Source: Deinococcus multiflagellatus
GTDB taxonomy: Bacteria; Deinococcota; Deinococci; Deinococcales; Deinococcaceae
DNA: 64,000 bases
Direction of reading: 5' to 3'
Assembly (NCBI RefSeq): GCF_020166415.1
Contig: NZ_JAIQXV010000007.1
Coordinates: 1-64,000, forward strand
A program made the translations under genes and the position numbers. Positions 8,424-15,693 of this stretch are shown here, piece by piece. Positions within the stretch are counted from its first letter, which is position 1; each line of letters begins with the position of its first letter. The notes under the pieces were generated by a model. That model was not told the DNA's origin. It saw only the letters and a program-made list of their open reading frames with translations, and did not search any database.

Positions 8424-8661
8424 CAGCTGCTCCTGCGGCTCTCCTGAAGAGCGTCGGTTACGTTTCCTATGCCGTCGCCAGAAAGGCGGGGCACTTCGCT
8501 GGGGTGGCGTGTGCAAACGTGTGTTGCCCGCCTGTAGGCGCTCCTCACATTGAGGTGAGACCCCGACGTATAAAAACGGCCCTGGCGTAGCCAAGCGTGA
8601 GGGCTCCAGGCGTGTCCTGAAGATGTCGGCCAACGTGTAGGCGGAACAGCCGGCGGGCAGC

Positions 8662-8913
8662 TCAGGTCGCCGGGGCAGCGGACACGCGTCGCACCCCGCT
8701 CGTCAGGGCCAGGTGACCAGTCAGCTCAGCATGGTGTGCGGCGGTGATTGGGAGCACGACGCGCCCTTTGAGATACAGGTCGGCGGCACTGTGGACGCTC
8801 AGCTGCTGGACATCTTTGAGCAAGACGGTGTAGCTGCGCTCACCCGTACTGAAGCGCACCTGATCCATGGTACCGGGCACCCAGGAAAACGTCACGGAAG
8901 ACGCAGGGGGCAT
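8662..8913 (-). CDS. ORFan small protein
   Basis: 83 residues (MPPASSVTFSWVPGTMDQVRFSTGERSYTVLLKDVQQLSVHS...). GAGG lies a few nt before the ATG at 8913. The alternating hydrophobic pattern suggests a small beta-rich domain. It is the first gene of the minus-strand trio 8913-7745, although gaps of more than 200 nt separate the members. No known family. Confidence 0.6.
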   Translation of the reverse strand: MPPASSVTFSWVPGTMDQVRFSTGERSYTVLLKDVQQLSVHSAADLYLKGRVVLPITAAHHAELTGHLALTSGVRRVSAAPAT

Positions 8914-9590
8914 AAGGACCTCACTTTGTCAGAGTCGAAAGCGTGAACTCGAACACGTCATCTTACGCCCCGGTTATGAGTGTGGGACTCGCGCCGCCCC
9001 CGGCTGAATTCCACGCTGCTGGCCTGTCCTGTTCGCCAGTGGCGGGCCCAAATCACCGTTTGGGCAGGGTGTCCGGCGATTGATGCGGGACACAAGGGAC
9101 GCTCAGGGGGTCCGGCGTACACCAGGGTGACCGATGTTCAATGACCGAAAAGCTCACGGCGCTTATGGCGCAAAACGGCGACTTCTTTGGCACCGAGTCT
9201 GCTGGGACAGCCCGTGCTGGGATCTGCGTTCAGCCCTGCTGCGGTCCCGGGCGGCGTTATCCCTTTTCTCCGCTGCGGCGCCGCTGGCAAGTCTCTCCGG
9301 CGGGACTCCAGCAAGAACCCGGGGTCGCTCCCCAGCGTCGCTGCAGCCACCAGTCATCCGGGCGCCCGGCCGGCTTGAGCGTTGAGGGGGTGCGCGCGAA
9401 AAACGTGTTCCACCTTTCAGTTGGGCCGAGAATGACGCCTTCCGAATGTCAATCGTGACAATTTTGATAGGCGAACCCTCCAATACTCAAGGCGCCTTTA
9501 CAGCCCTTCTGCGCTGCTTTTGGAAGGTTGAGCGTCATCGCTCGTCCTCAAGCCTGTCTCAACTCGCTCCTGCCTCAATTTGGAGAATTC
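8914..9590. other. gene-free gap before ABC binding-protein gene
   Basis: A 105-codon frame exists at 9141-9458 but has mixed codon use and no recognisable protein pattern, so it is not called. The stretch just before 9590 is presumably the promoter of the binding-protein gene; no clear -10/-35 pair could be fixed by eye. Confidence 0.4.
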
Positions 9591-10748
9591 ATGAAGAAGA
9601 CCGCGTTTCCGCTGACCGTCCTGGCCGCCCTGGCGCTGGGCACTGCCTCCGCCCAGACCACCATCAAGATCGCCACCCTCAGCCCCCTGTCCGGCGGCCA
9701 GAGCGACCTCGGCTCCCAGATTCGCAACGGCGCCCAGCTCGCCGTCAACGAGTACAAGGCCCAGTTCAAGAAGCTCGGCTTTGACCTCGTCCTCGTCCCC
9801 TACGACGACCAGGCCGACCCCGCCACCGGCACCTCCGCCGCCAACAAGATTGCCGCCGACCGCCAGATTCTGGCCGTGGTGGGCACCCTGAACAGCGGCG
9901 TGGCCATCCCCGCCAGCGCTGTGCTCGTCAAGAGCCGCGTGGCGATGGTCTCGCCGGCCAACACCGCCAACCAGGTCACCGACCGTGGCCTGAGCAACAT
10001 GAACCGCATCGTCGCCCGCGACGACGCCCAGGGCCCGGCCGGCGCCAACTTCATCGCTGGCGACCTGAAGGCCAAGAAGGTTTACGTCCTCAACGACAAG
10101 ACCGCCTACGGCGAAGGTCTGGCGAAAGCGGTTGAGCAGGCGCTCAAGGCCCGGAATGTGCAGGTGGTGGCGAACGAAGGGACGGAAGAGAAGAGCGACT
10201 TCTCGACGATCATCTCGAAGATTCGCCTGCAGCGGCCCGACGCGATCTATTTCGGCGGCATTTACAACCAGGTGGGCGTGTTCATCAAGCAGCTGCGTGA
10301 AGCCGGTCTCGCCACCCCCGTGGTGGGCGGCGACGGCATGGACAGCGGCGAACTGCCCGTCATTGTCGGCAAGGCCAATGCCAACAACATCTATTTCACC
10401 ACCGTCGCCGCGCCGATGTCTGCCCTGCCGGCAGCGCGGGTCTTCGCGGCGAACTACAGGAATACGTACCGGGATGAGATGCAGGGCTTCGGGGCGTTCG
10501 GGTACGACGCGGCGAAGGTCGTGGTGCAGGGCGTGCTGAACGCGGTGCGCGCGAACGGCAACAAGCTACCCAGCCGCGCGCAGGTGGAAAGCGCCATCCG
10601 CAAGGGCAACTACACCGGCCTGCTCTCCGGCAACGTCAGCTTTAACTCCGTTGGTGACCGCAAAGAAGCCAGCCTGTACGTGATGAACGTCAGCGGCGGG
10701 GCCATCCGCCTGAAAACCATCACCCGCGTGAAACCCGCGCAGCCCTGA
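9591..10748 (+). CDS. branched-chain amino-acid type ABC transporter substrate-binding protein
   Basis: 385 residues. The start at 9591 is supported by GGAG 5 nt upstream and by a signal peptide (MKKTAFPLTVLAALALGTASAQ, cleavage near ASA). The mature protein is a type-I periplasmic binding protein of the LivJ/LivK family: IKIATLSPLSGGQSDLGSQI at the N-terminus, ILAVVGTLNSGVAIPAS for the ligand cleft, KVYVLNDKTAYGEGLA, and a late FGAFGYDAAKVVVQGV. It would deliver amino acids or similar ligands to an ABC importer. No permease or ATPase genes are adjacent, so it is an orphan here. Blocks of alanine codon use alternate along the gene (mostly GCC, then mostly GCG), hinting at mosaic origin. Confidence 0.88.
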   Translation: MKKTAFPLTVLAALALGTASAQTTIKIATLSPLSGGQSDLGSQIRNGAQLAVNEYKAQFKKLGFDLVLVPYDDQADPATGTSAANKIAADRQILAVVGTLNSGVAIPASAVLVKSRVAMVSPANTANQVTDRGLSNMNRIVARDDAQGPAGANFIAGDLKAKKVYVLNDKTAYGEGLAKAVEQALKARNVQVVANEGTEEKSDFSTIISKIRLQRPDAIYFGGIYNQVGVFIKQLREAGLATPVVGGDGMDSGELPVIVGKANANNIYFTTVAAPMSALPAARVFAANYRNTYRDEMQGFGAFGYDAAKVVVQGVLNAVRANGNKLPSRAQVESAIRKGNYTGLLSGNVSFNSVGDRKEASLYVMNVSGGAIRLKTITRVKPAQP

Positions 10749-11561
10749 CACTTCTGGCCAATGGAAGACGGCCGGAAAGTGGCCGCCCAGTAGCCCGTGG
10801 GGGCACAGGGCGGCCCATTCATTCTGTCCACGCTGCCGTTAAAGACAGGCACTGACCGTATTCGACCCAGCGCCAGAAGCGGGCCTGCCCTCCCTGGCGC
10901 TGCGTGCTGCGCTCATACGGAACTTCTCTGCGGCCCAAGCAGCTGGGGAAGTGCCCAGGGGTGCTTTCCATCGCCAGAGCCCCCGACTTTCTCCTGTTCG
11001 CGCTGCGGCGCAACTGCCTCGATTCCGCCCACCCCTCGCCTGCGGGAAAAAACTGACAGCGGTATTCCGTTCCGCCCTGGGGATGAAGGGACCCCCTCAA
11101 CTCCACTCCAACCACTGTCTGTCGCGGTCACTCGCTCCGCTCGCCCCACAAGACCTGAACGGGAACCCTTCAGGTCTTGTGGTCACCGCTATGAGGCATC
11201 CACGCGGGGTCCAGAAGGTCGGCCACCGCCAGCGCTGGCTTACAAACCCTGCCGTCCAATGGTGCGGACACGTTCAGCAGTCCACAGAGGAGAGCCTGGC
11301 CAACACGCTGTTTTTCTCCTCCCTCCTCGTGGGGGACTCGCAGAGCGGTGCAGCAGAGGGGCAAAGCGAGTGGGGCGTCCCAGACGACGTTTCTTCCTTG
11401 GGCCACTCGCCACGCTTGAACACGGTCCGCCCCATTGGCTGTCAGGGTCTTGGCGGTGGCCTGAACGCTCAAGATCAGCTGAAGGCGCAGGGGCGAGTGC
11501 CAGAGGGGCAGATGGTGCGCCCGCCTACGCCGGGCGGCGCCCGAACGCGGCAGCATCGGCC
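10749..11561. other. 0.8-kb gap without a supported gene
   Basis: Several frames are open across this stretch, but none has a ribosome site, signal peptide or family pattern. The long plus-strand frame beginning at 10797 is only an in-frame extension of the peptidase gene. The gap contains hairpins, notably at 11146-11182, and may be a remnant of decayed genes. Confidence 0.4.
11146..11182. repeat. long perfect hairpin
   Basis: A perfect 14-bp inverted repeat (CCACAAGACCTGAA at 11146-11159 and its complement at 11169-11182) with a 9-nt loop lies in the middle of the gene-free gap. It is not next to a gene end, so a repeat element or small-RNA structure is as likely as a terminator. Confidence 0.5.
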
Positions 11562-12278
11562 ATGCTGCCCCGCCTGCTCATTGCCCTGCCGCTGGCCCTG
11601 CTGGGGGTGGCGCTGGCCCACTACGCCGCGCCGCTGCCCCTGAGCGCCGTTGCCCCGCCGCGTGCACAGTTTGGCCTGCCGTTCGCAGGCCCCCCGGGCC
11701 CAGATACGTGGCTGCTGGGGCAGGGGTACGGCAACACCACCGGGGCCTACCGCCAGCGCCGCAGCACCTACGGCAACCTGCAGGGCATTCACGCGGGGCT
11801 GGATTTCAGTGCCCCGTGCGGCACGCCCGTCCGGGCCATCGGGGACGGCGTGGTGGCCGAGGTGGACGGGCCCCACGGCAGCCCGCCTCACAACCTCGTG
11901 ATCAACCACGCGGGCAACCTGTCGAGCCTGTACGGCCACCTGCGCGTGCGCTCGCCGCTGCGGGTGGGGCAGCAGGTCAAACGCGGGCAGGTGGTGGGCG
12001 AAAGCGGCGACTCGCAGGGCACCTGCGTAAGTGCCCCGCACCTGCACTTAGAACTGCGCGACCGCTCGCACCAGCGCTTTTTCAATCCGCTGCCCTACAT
12101 TGCCGCCGACTGGAACACCCTGGCGCTGGCCGGCTCCTTTGGGCGCGGCTACCAGTACGACCTGACCCAGCCCCGCAAGTGGCAGTCCCCCGACAGCCAG
12201 CCTCCGGCCCTGCGCGGCGGGCCGCTGCTCAACGAGTTCAGCAATCCCTGGCCGCCGGCACCCGGGGGGGCGCGGTGA
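11562..12278 (+). CDS. M23-family (LytM-type) peptidoglycan endopeptidase
   Basis: 238 residues from the ATG at 11562, where a signal peptide or anchor begins (MLPRLLIALPLALLGVALA). The LytM domain spans about residues 70-175 with all zinc ligands: H77-x3-D81 (HAGLD) and H160-x-H162 (HLHLE), plus the typical GTPVRAIGDGVVAEV and YGHL segments. M23 enzymes cut peptidoglycan cross-links outside the membrane; with these residues it should be active. Its stop overlaps the start of the next gene (GTGA), so the two are coupled. Confidence 0.85.
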   Translation: MLPRLLIALPLALLGVALAHYAAPLPLSAVAPPRAQFGLPFAGPPGPDTWLLGQGYGNTTGAYRQRRSTYGNLQGIHAGLDFSAPCGTPVRAIGDGVVAEVDGPHGSPPHNLVINHAGNLSSLYGHLRVRSPLRVGQQVKRGQVVGESGDSQGTCVSAPHLHLELRDRSHQRFFNPLPYIAADWNTLALAGSFGRGYQYDLTQPRKWQSPDSQPPALRGGPLLNEFSNPWPPAPGGAR

Positions 12279-13252
12279 AACGGGCCATGATCAAGCGGGC
12301 CCTGGCTCTGGCCGCGCTGCTGACGGGCCCGGTCCTGGCCGCCACCCTGCCGTCGCGCGCAGTGCTGAGCGGCGAATGCTGCCCCGGCGTGGTCTGGACC
12401 CCCGATTCGCGCGCCCTGCTGTTTCTGGACGGGCCCCCGGCGCGGGGCCGCACCGCGATCTATCAGGTGAGCGCAGCTGGCGGCGCCGTCACCCAGCGCT
12501 TTTCCAGCGTGGCCTTTTTTTCCCCGGCCCTGAACTGGGCGGTGCGGCCCGGGGGCGGCGAGGCCACAACCCTGGAACGGCTGGCCGACGGGCGGCGCTT
12601 TACCCTGCCGACCAGGGGCGCCGATGTGACCTGGAACCGCGCCGAAACCCGGCTGGCCTATACGCGCAGCGACACCACCGGCAACTTTGACCGCCGGACC
12701 TCGCGGGTGTTTGTGGCCGACGTGTTCGGGGCCCCCCGGCAGGTGGCGACGCTGTACGGCGGCGGCCTCCACGCGTGGCTGGGCGACACCACCCTGCTGC
12801 TGAGCGGCAAGCCCACCCCCCAGGCCCGCGACCGCGAACTGTTCACCCTGGACATCCGCAGCGGCGCCCGCCGGGTGCTGCGGCAGGCCCTGAATCTGCG
12901 CGCCGTGACAGTCAGCTCGGATGGCCGGTTCGTGGCCTACACCATCGCCTTTGATTCGGCGGCCAGAAACGGCCTGTGGGTCCAGGCCACGGCGGGGGGC
13001 ACACCACGCGAACTGAACGATTACGGCTCGTACCGCTGGCGGGATGGGGGCCGCCTGCTGCTGATTCCGCTGAACGCGGCGGGCGGGCCCCATGTGCTGC
13101 GGCAGTACACCGTGCAGACAGGCGCCTGGGCCACCCTGGGCGACCTGGGCGATCAGGTGCGCCAGAGCGACTGGGGCGTCAGCCCAGACGGCAAGCTGCT
13201 CAATTACCTCAGTGCGAAGGATGGGAACGTGCGCGTGGTGCAGTTACCGTAG
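12275..13252 (+). CDS. secreted TolB/WD40-like beta-propeller protein
   Basis: 325 residues from a GTG overlapping the previous stop; an ATG at 12287 is an alternative start. Either gives a signal peptide (MIKRALALAALLTGPVLAA). The mature part has repeated propeller-blade motifs of the PD40 type: VVWTPDSRALLFLDGP, DVTWNRAETRLAYTRSD, VTVSSDGRFVAYTIAF and SDWGVSPDGKLLNYLSA. Such periplasmic propellers usually bind proteins or peptidoglycan partners. Coupling to the M23 peptidase suggests they act together in wall turnover; that link is an inference. Confidence 0.78.
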   Translation: MKRAMIKRALALAALLTGPVLAATLPSRAVLSGECCPGVVWTPDSRALLFLDGPPARGRTAIYQVSAAGGAVTQRFSSVAFFSPALNWAVRPGGGEATTLERLADGRRFTLPTRGADVTWNRAETRLAYTRSDTTGNFDRRTSRVFVADVFGAPRQVATLYGGGLHAWLGDTTLLLSGKPTPQARDRELFTLDIRSGARRVLRQALNLRAVTVSSDGRFVAYTIAFDSAARNGLWVQATAGGTPRELNDYGSYRWRDGGRLLLIPLNAAGGPHVLRQYTVQTGAWATLGDLGDQVRQSDWGVSPDGKLLNYLSAKDGNVRVVQLP

Positions 13253-13416
13253 GAGCACTGCTGGGGTTGGCCAAGTGGCAAGCATACGCCACGGAGCGGC
13301 GGGCAAGAAACAACGGCAGAACGGCGTTGCCTTGGGCTGAACACCAGCTCTTGTGTCGTCCATGGGAGGCTGGGAGAAGGCCCTCTGCTCCGGTTGTATT
13401 CAGCAAGGCGCCGGAC

Positions 13417-13516
13417 AGGGATTCAATTTCTGGATGTTGGTTTCCCCTCCGTTTCGCAGCTTTGCGAGCCCCTCCGGTGAAAACATTCCGTCACACCTGA
13501 CGGAATGTTTCGGAAG
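13417..13516 (+). repeat. dispersed hairpin repeat, family 2 copy C
   Basis: The core is a perfect 13-bp inverted repeat, AAACATTCCGTCA (13481-13493) with its complement at 13498-13510 and a 4-nt loop, followed by CGGAAG. The same layout, with ATTCCGTCA, a 4-nt loop, TGACGGAA and TTTCGGAAG, recurs at 46894-46926. Weaker similarity extends upstream from a shared GGATTC. The copy lies in the 13253-13648 gap, which has no gene I can support. Confidence 0.65.
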
Positions 13517-13551
13517 CCGTATCAGATCTGGCGGAAGTTTCGGAAGTGTAG

Positions 13552-13576
13552 GTGCTGACTCTCTGGCAGTCAGCAC
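13552..13576 (-). terminator. hairpin downstream of secreted-peptide gene
   Basis: A perfect 9-bp stem (GTGCTGACT and AGTCAGCAC, 7-nt loop) lies 73 nt beyond the end of the minus-strand peptide/radical SAM operon. There is no T run, so the terminator call is tentative. Confidence 0.35.
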
Positions 13577-13648
13577 TGAAAGAAGAGGGCATACAGGCGC
13601 GTCTGTAACTGATGCCCCCCTCCTCCTCTGACAAGAGAGAGGCGACCC

Positions 13649-13792
13649 CTAAGATTGATGGTCAGGCCCGGTGGCCAGGTTGACAGAGGGCATGAGGCGG
13701 TTGCCGCCGCCAATCGGAGGACTGTTTTCGGCGGACGCAAAGGTGCTCAGGGTCAAGAGGGTGGTCAGGAGAAGGCAGCACCAACGTTTCAT
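13649..13792 (-). CDS. 47-residue secreted peptide coupled to radical SAM gene
   Basis: This frame reads from an ATG at 13792 that overlaps the radical SAM stop codon (ATGA), so its translation is coupled to that gene. The first 21 residues, MKRWCCLLLTTLLTLSTFASA, form a clear signal peptide with an AxA cleavage site. This leaves a 26-residue mature peptide that begins ENSPPIGGG and ends GPDHQS. It is too short for standard gene calling. It could be an additional substrate, a secreted accessory peptide or a partner of the exported product; it has no family I recognise. Evidence is position, coupling and the signal peptide only. Confidence 0.55.
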   Translation of the reverse strand: MKRWCCLLLTTLLTLSTFASAENSPPIGGGNRLMPSVNLATGPDHQS

Positions 13793-15084
13793 TGCGTCAC
13801 ACTCACTTCTTGTCGCCCGGCCAGCAGCAGGGGCAGATAGGCCTTAAAGTCGCGCTTGGCATCCGGGCAGGGACGTTCCCCCGTATTCATGCGGTCCAGT
13901 GGGCAGGCGGCCCCCTGGCAGGCAGGCCGCAGCGCGCAGGATTGACACCCGGTATCTGTCAGCGCGTTGTCGACCAGCCAGGGCCTGAGCCTGTCCTGGT
14001 CCAGGTGCAGGGAACCGTCCGGCGCGAGGCGGCCCACTTGGTTGCGTTCGTCATCCAGGGCCACCGTGCATTTGTTCAGGCGGCCATCGGCCCTGACCAC
14101 AAAAGAAAATGGCAATGCGGCGTAGCACACGGCGCCAAAAGGGCTAAAAAGTGGATCAATGGCGGGGCTCAGCCCACAAGCGGCGCCCTGTGCATAGAGG
14201 GCAGGGATGGGTGAATGTGGAGCGTCGAGCACCTGGAGCGCACCGTCATTCTCGCCCCCCCAGCGCTCCACCGGGTGAACATGCAGCTGAAAGCGTCGGT
14301 CATGGCCAAACTGCTCGCCCAGTGTCGTAACAAACCCCGAGGCGATTGCCAAGTTCTCCTTGTCGAGATTGATCCGGAGCTGCACGCGGAAATCGAGCGT
14401 CTGCGCCTGAAGGGCCGTCAGGTTTCGCCAGATCGTTTCAAAGGTGGCGCCCCCGCCCAGCAGCTTGCGTTTCTGGTCATGAAAGTGGGCGGGACCGTCC
14501 AGGGTGATCTGGTAGTCACGCAGGCCCAAAGCGGCGTACTGCGCCGCGCGCTCTGGAGTCAGCAGCGAGCCATTCGTGGTGGCATGCGCCGCGTACTTCA
14601 GGCGGTGCTGCGCGGCAACCTCGGTGAAGAACTCGGACAATTCCACCATCACCTGATGGGCAATCAGGGGCTCCCCACCAAACCACGAAATCTTGAGGGC
14701 TTTAAGAGAAGGGGCTTGCTGCGCCACCAATGACCGGACCGCCTGGCGCACCGGCGGCGTCATGACGCCGTGCTCAAAACGTTCGTAGCAGTACACGCAA
14801 CGGAAATTGCATTTTTCGGTGGGCATGAGAATGAGGTGCAGCACGTCACTCTTGTTCAGCCCGACAAGCTGCTGAGCCTGGCCGCGGGCGAGCTCGTCGG
14901 CGTGCTGTGGGACCAGGTGGCCCTCTTGGATGAGGCGGGCCTGGACTTCAGGTGGCCCATCACGGCCTTTGAGCAGGCCCAGCGCTTCGGCAGGATAGAT
15001 TCCGCCGCGCCCAGTGAAGGTGTTCTGCAGGTAAAGCGCACCATCTTGCTGTCGCTGAAGGGTATAGCGTGAACGTTTGTACAT
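13789..15084 (-). CDS. radical SAM/SPASM peptide-modifying enzyme
   Basis: 431 residues. The ATG at 15084 is preferred (GGAGG 4 nt upstream) over one 18 nt further out that lacks a ribosome site. An N-terminal region of about 80 residues precedes the radical SAM core, whose 4Fe-4S motif is C92-x3-C96-x2-C99 (CNFRCVYC). A conserved ISWFGGEPL segment follows. The C-terminus has a SPASM-type Cys cluster (C380, C383, C389, C394, C406) that would bind auxiliary Fe-S clusters. Enzymes of this layout install thioether, C-C or other cross-links in precursor peptides. It is divergent from two small peptide genes through a shared operator and should act on one of them. It is not a coenzyme-maturation family I recognise. 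Confidence 0.87.
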   Translation of the reverse strand: MYKRSRYTLQRQQDGALYLQNTFTGRGGIYPAEALGLLKGRDGPPEVQARLIQEGHLVPQHADELARGQAQQLVGLNKSDVLHLILMPTEKCNFRCVYCYERFEHGVMTPPVRQAVRSLVAQQAPSLKALKISWFGGEPLIAHQVMVELSEFFTEVAAQHRLKYAAHATTNGSLLTPERAAQYAALGLRDYQITLDGPAHFHDQKRKLLGGGATFETIWRNLTALQAQTLDFRVQLRINLDKENLAIASGFVTTLGEQFGHDRRFQLHVHPVERWGGENDGALQVLDAPHSPIPALYAQGAACGLSPAIDPLFSPFGAVCYAALPFSFVVRADGRLNKCTVALDDERNQVGRLAPDGSLHLDQDRLRPWLVDNALTDTGCQSCALRPACQGAACPLDRMNTGERPCPDAKRDFKAYLPLLLAGRQEVSVTQ

Positions 15085-15116
15085 GGCGCCTCCAGAGACC
15101 ATTGTTGAAATTCACA

Positions 15117-15159
15117 TGTTGACTCGAGGTTGACCCACAGCGTCAACCTGGAATCAACG
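15117..15159. promoter_or_regulatory. symmetrical operator between radical SAM and precursor genes
   Basis: Two heptamer pairs face each other around a dyad centred at 15138. The plus strand has GTCAACC (15142-15148) and ATCAACG (15153-15159). The minus strand has GTCAACC (15134-15128) and GTCAACA (15123-15117). In each pair the repeat period is 11 bp. In both directions a 10-nt gap leads to a -10-like hexamer: TGTAGT at 15170-15175 and AACAAT at 15106-15101. Direct heptamers one helical turn apart next to the -10 are typical of OmpR-fold (SARP/BTAD) activators. Confidence 0.65.
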
Positions 15160-15196
15160 TTTGCGGTGCTGTAGTGGTGCCCAGGGAGGTGAAGAG

Positions 15197-15391
15197 ATGG
15201 CAAAGCAGCGCGAGGTGACCCCTGAAGCGCCGGTTGTCCAGGCGCGGGCGTCGGAGTCAAGTCGGTCCCCAGAGGTCCCGCTGGCCGCACCAGTGGTGCT
15301 CGAGAGCCCGGAACTGGTCAAGACGCCGGAACTCAGCGGCGCAGACGATGAGGGCATTCAGATCATTTTTGGCCCGGGTCCAGGAGGCTGA
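15197..15391 (+). CDS. small peptide A, candidate RiPP precursor
   Basis: 64 residues (MAKQREVTPEAPVVQARASESS...). A near-perfect GGGAGGTG sits 5-6 nt before the ATG at 15197. The product is acidic, Pro- and Glu-rich and free of Cys, ending in GIQIIFGPGPGG, a short hydrophobic-aromatic stretch followed by Gly/Pro. It is the first gene after the operator and faces the radical SAM gene. Possible roles are a precursor for the radical SAM enzyme (the Phe as a cross-link site) or a scaffold/leader-binding partner. No database family is recognised; the precursor role is inferred from size, position and promoter. Confidence 0.65.
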   Translation: MAKQREVTPEAPVVQARASESSRSPEVPLAAPVVLESPELVKTPELSGADDEGIQIIFGPGPGG

Positions 15392-15444
15392 AGCGTTCCT
15401 AACCCGCACCCACCGCCCTCCCTCAGCAACAAAGGAGCATGCAC

Positions 15445-15636
15445 ATGACGAACAAAAACGTTTCCGCCAGCGACATCGAACGCACCACCGACGGCAAGCT
15501 GGTCATCAGGAACGCGGCCGTGGCCCACGGCCTGCGGGTCGAGGGCGAACAGGTCTTCGTGGATGATCCCGAACTCATTGCCAACATTGAGCAGGCACTG
15601 GAAGAGGGCAACAACACCAACAACTTTCTCTGCTAA
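15445..15636 (+). CDS. small peptide B, candidate RiPP precursor with C-terminal Cys
   Basis: 63 residues; the ATG at 15445 is chosen because AAGGAG lies 7 nt upstream, whereas an ATG 6 nt earlier is too close to it. The N-terminal part (MTNKNVSASDIERTTDGKLV...) and the helix DDPELIANIEQALEEG look like a leader. The last eight residues, NNTNNFLC, would be the core. The only Cys is the C-terminal residue 63, with Thr58 five positions before it. This is the substrate shape used by HFCD/EpiD-type decarboxylases, one of which is encoded immediately downstream. The spacing T-x4-C, and Phe three from the end, match thioviridamide's C-terminus (TVAFHC). Confidence 0.75.
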   Translation: MTNKNVSASDIERTTDGKLVIRNAAVAHGLRVEGEQVFVDDPELIANIEQALEEGNNTNNFLC

Positions 15637-15646
15637 ACCCTATCCG

Positions 15647-15682
15647 AAAGTTCGGCTGGAAGCTTCCAGCCGAACTTTTTTT
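15647..15682 (+). terminator. strong intrinsic terminator/attenuator after peptide B
   Basis: A perfect 16-bp palindrome (AAAGTTCGGCTGGAAG and its complement, 15647-15678) runs into a seven-T tract at 15676-15682. It lies between the peptide genes and the decarboxylase gene, so it should limit read-through and keep peptide mRNA in excess over enzyme mRNA. Confidence 0.85.
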
Positions 15683-15693
15683 GAGGAGTGTCT

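Noticed and set aside
9141..9458. 105-codon frame before the binding-protein gene
   Set aside because: No ribosome site or protein family pattern and mixed codon use; left as part of the gap.
10797..11561. 255-codon in-frame N-terminal extension of the M23 peptidase
   Set aside because: A signal peptide begins at 11562 and the upstream part has no protein-like pattern.
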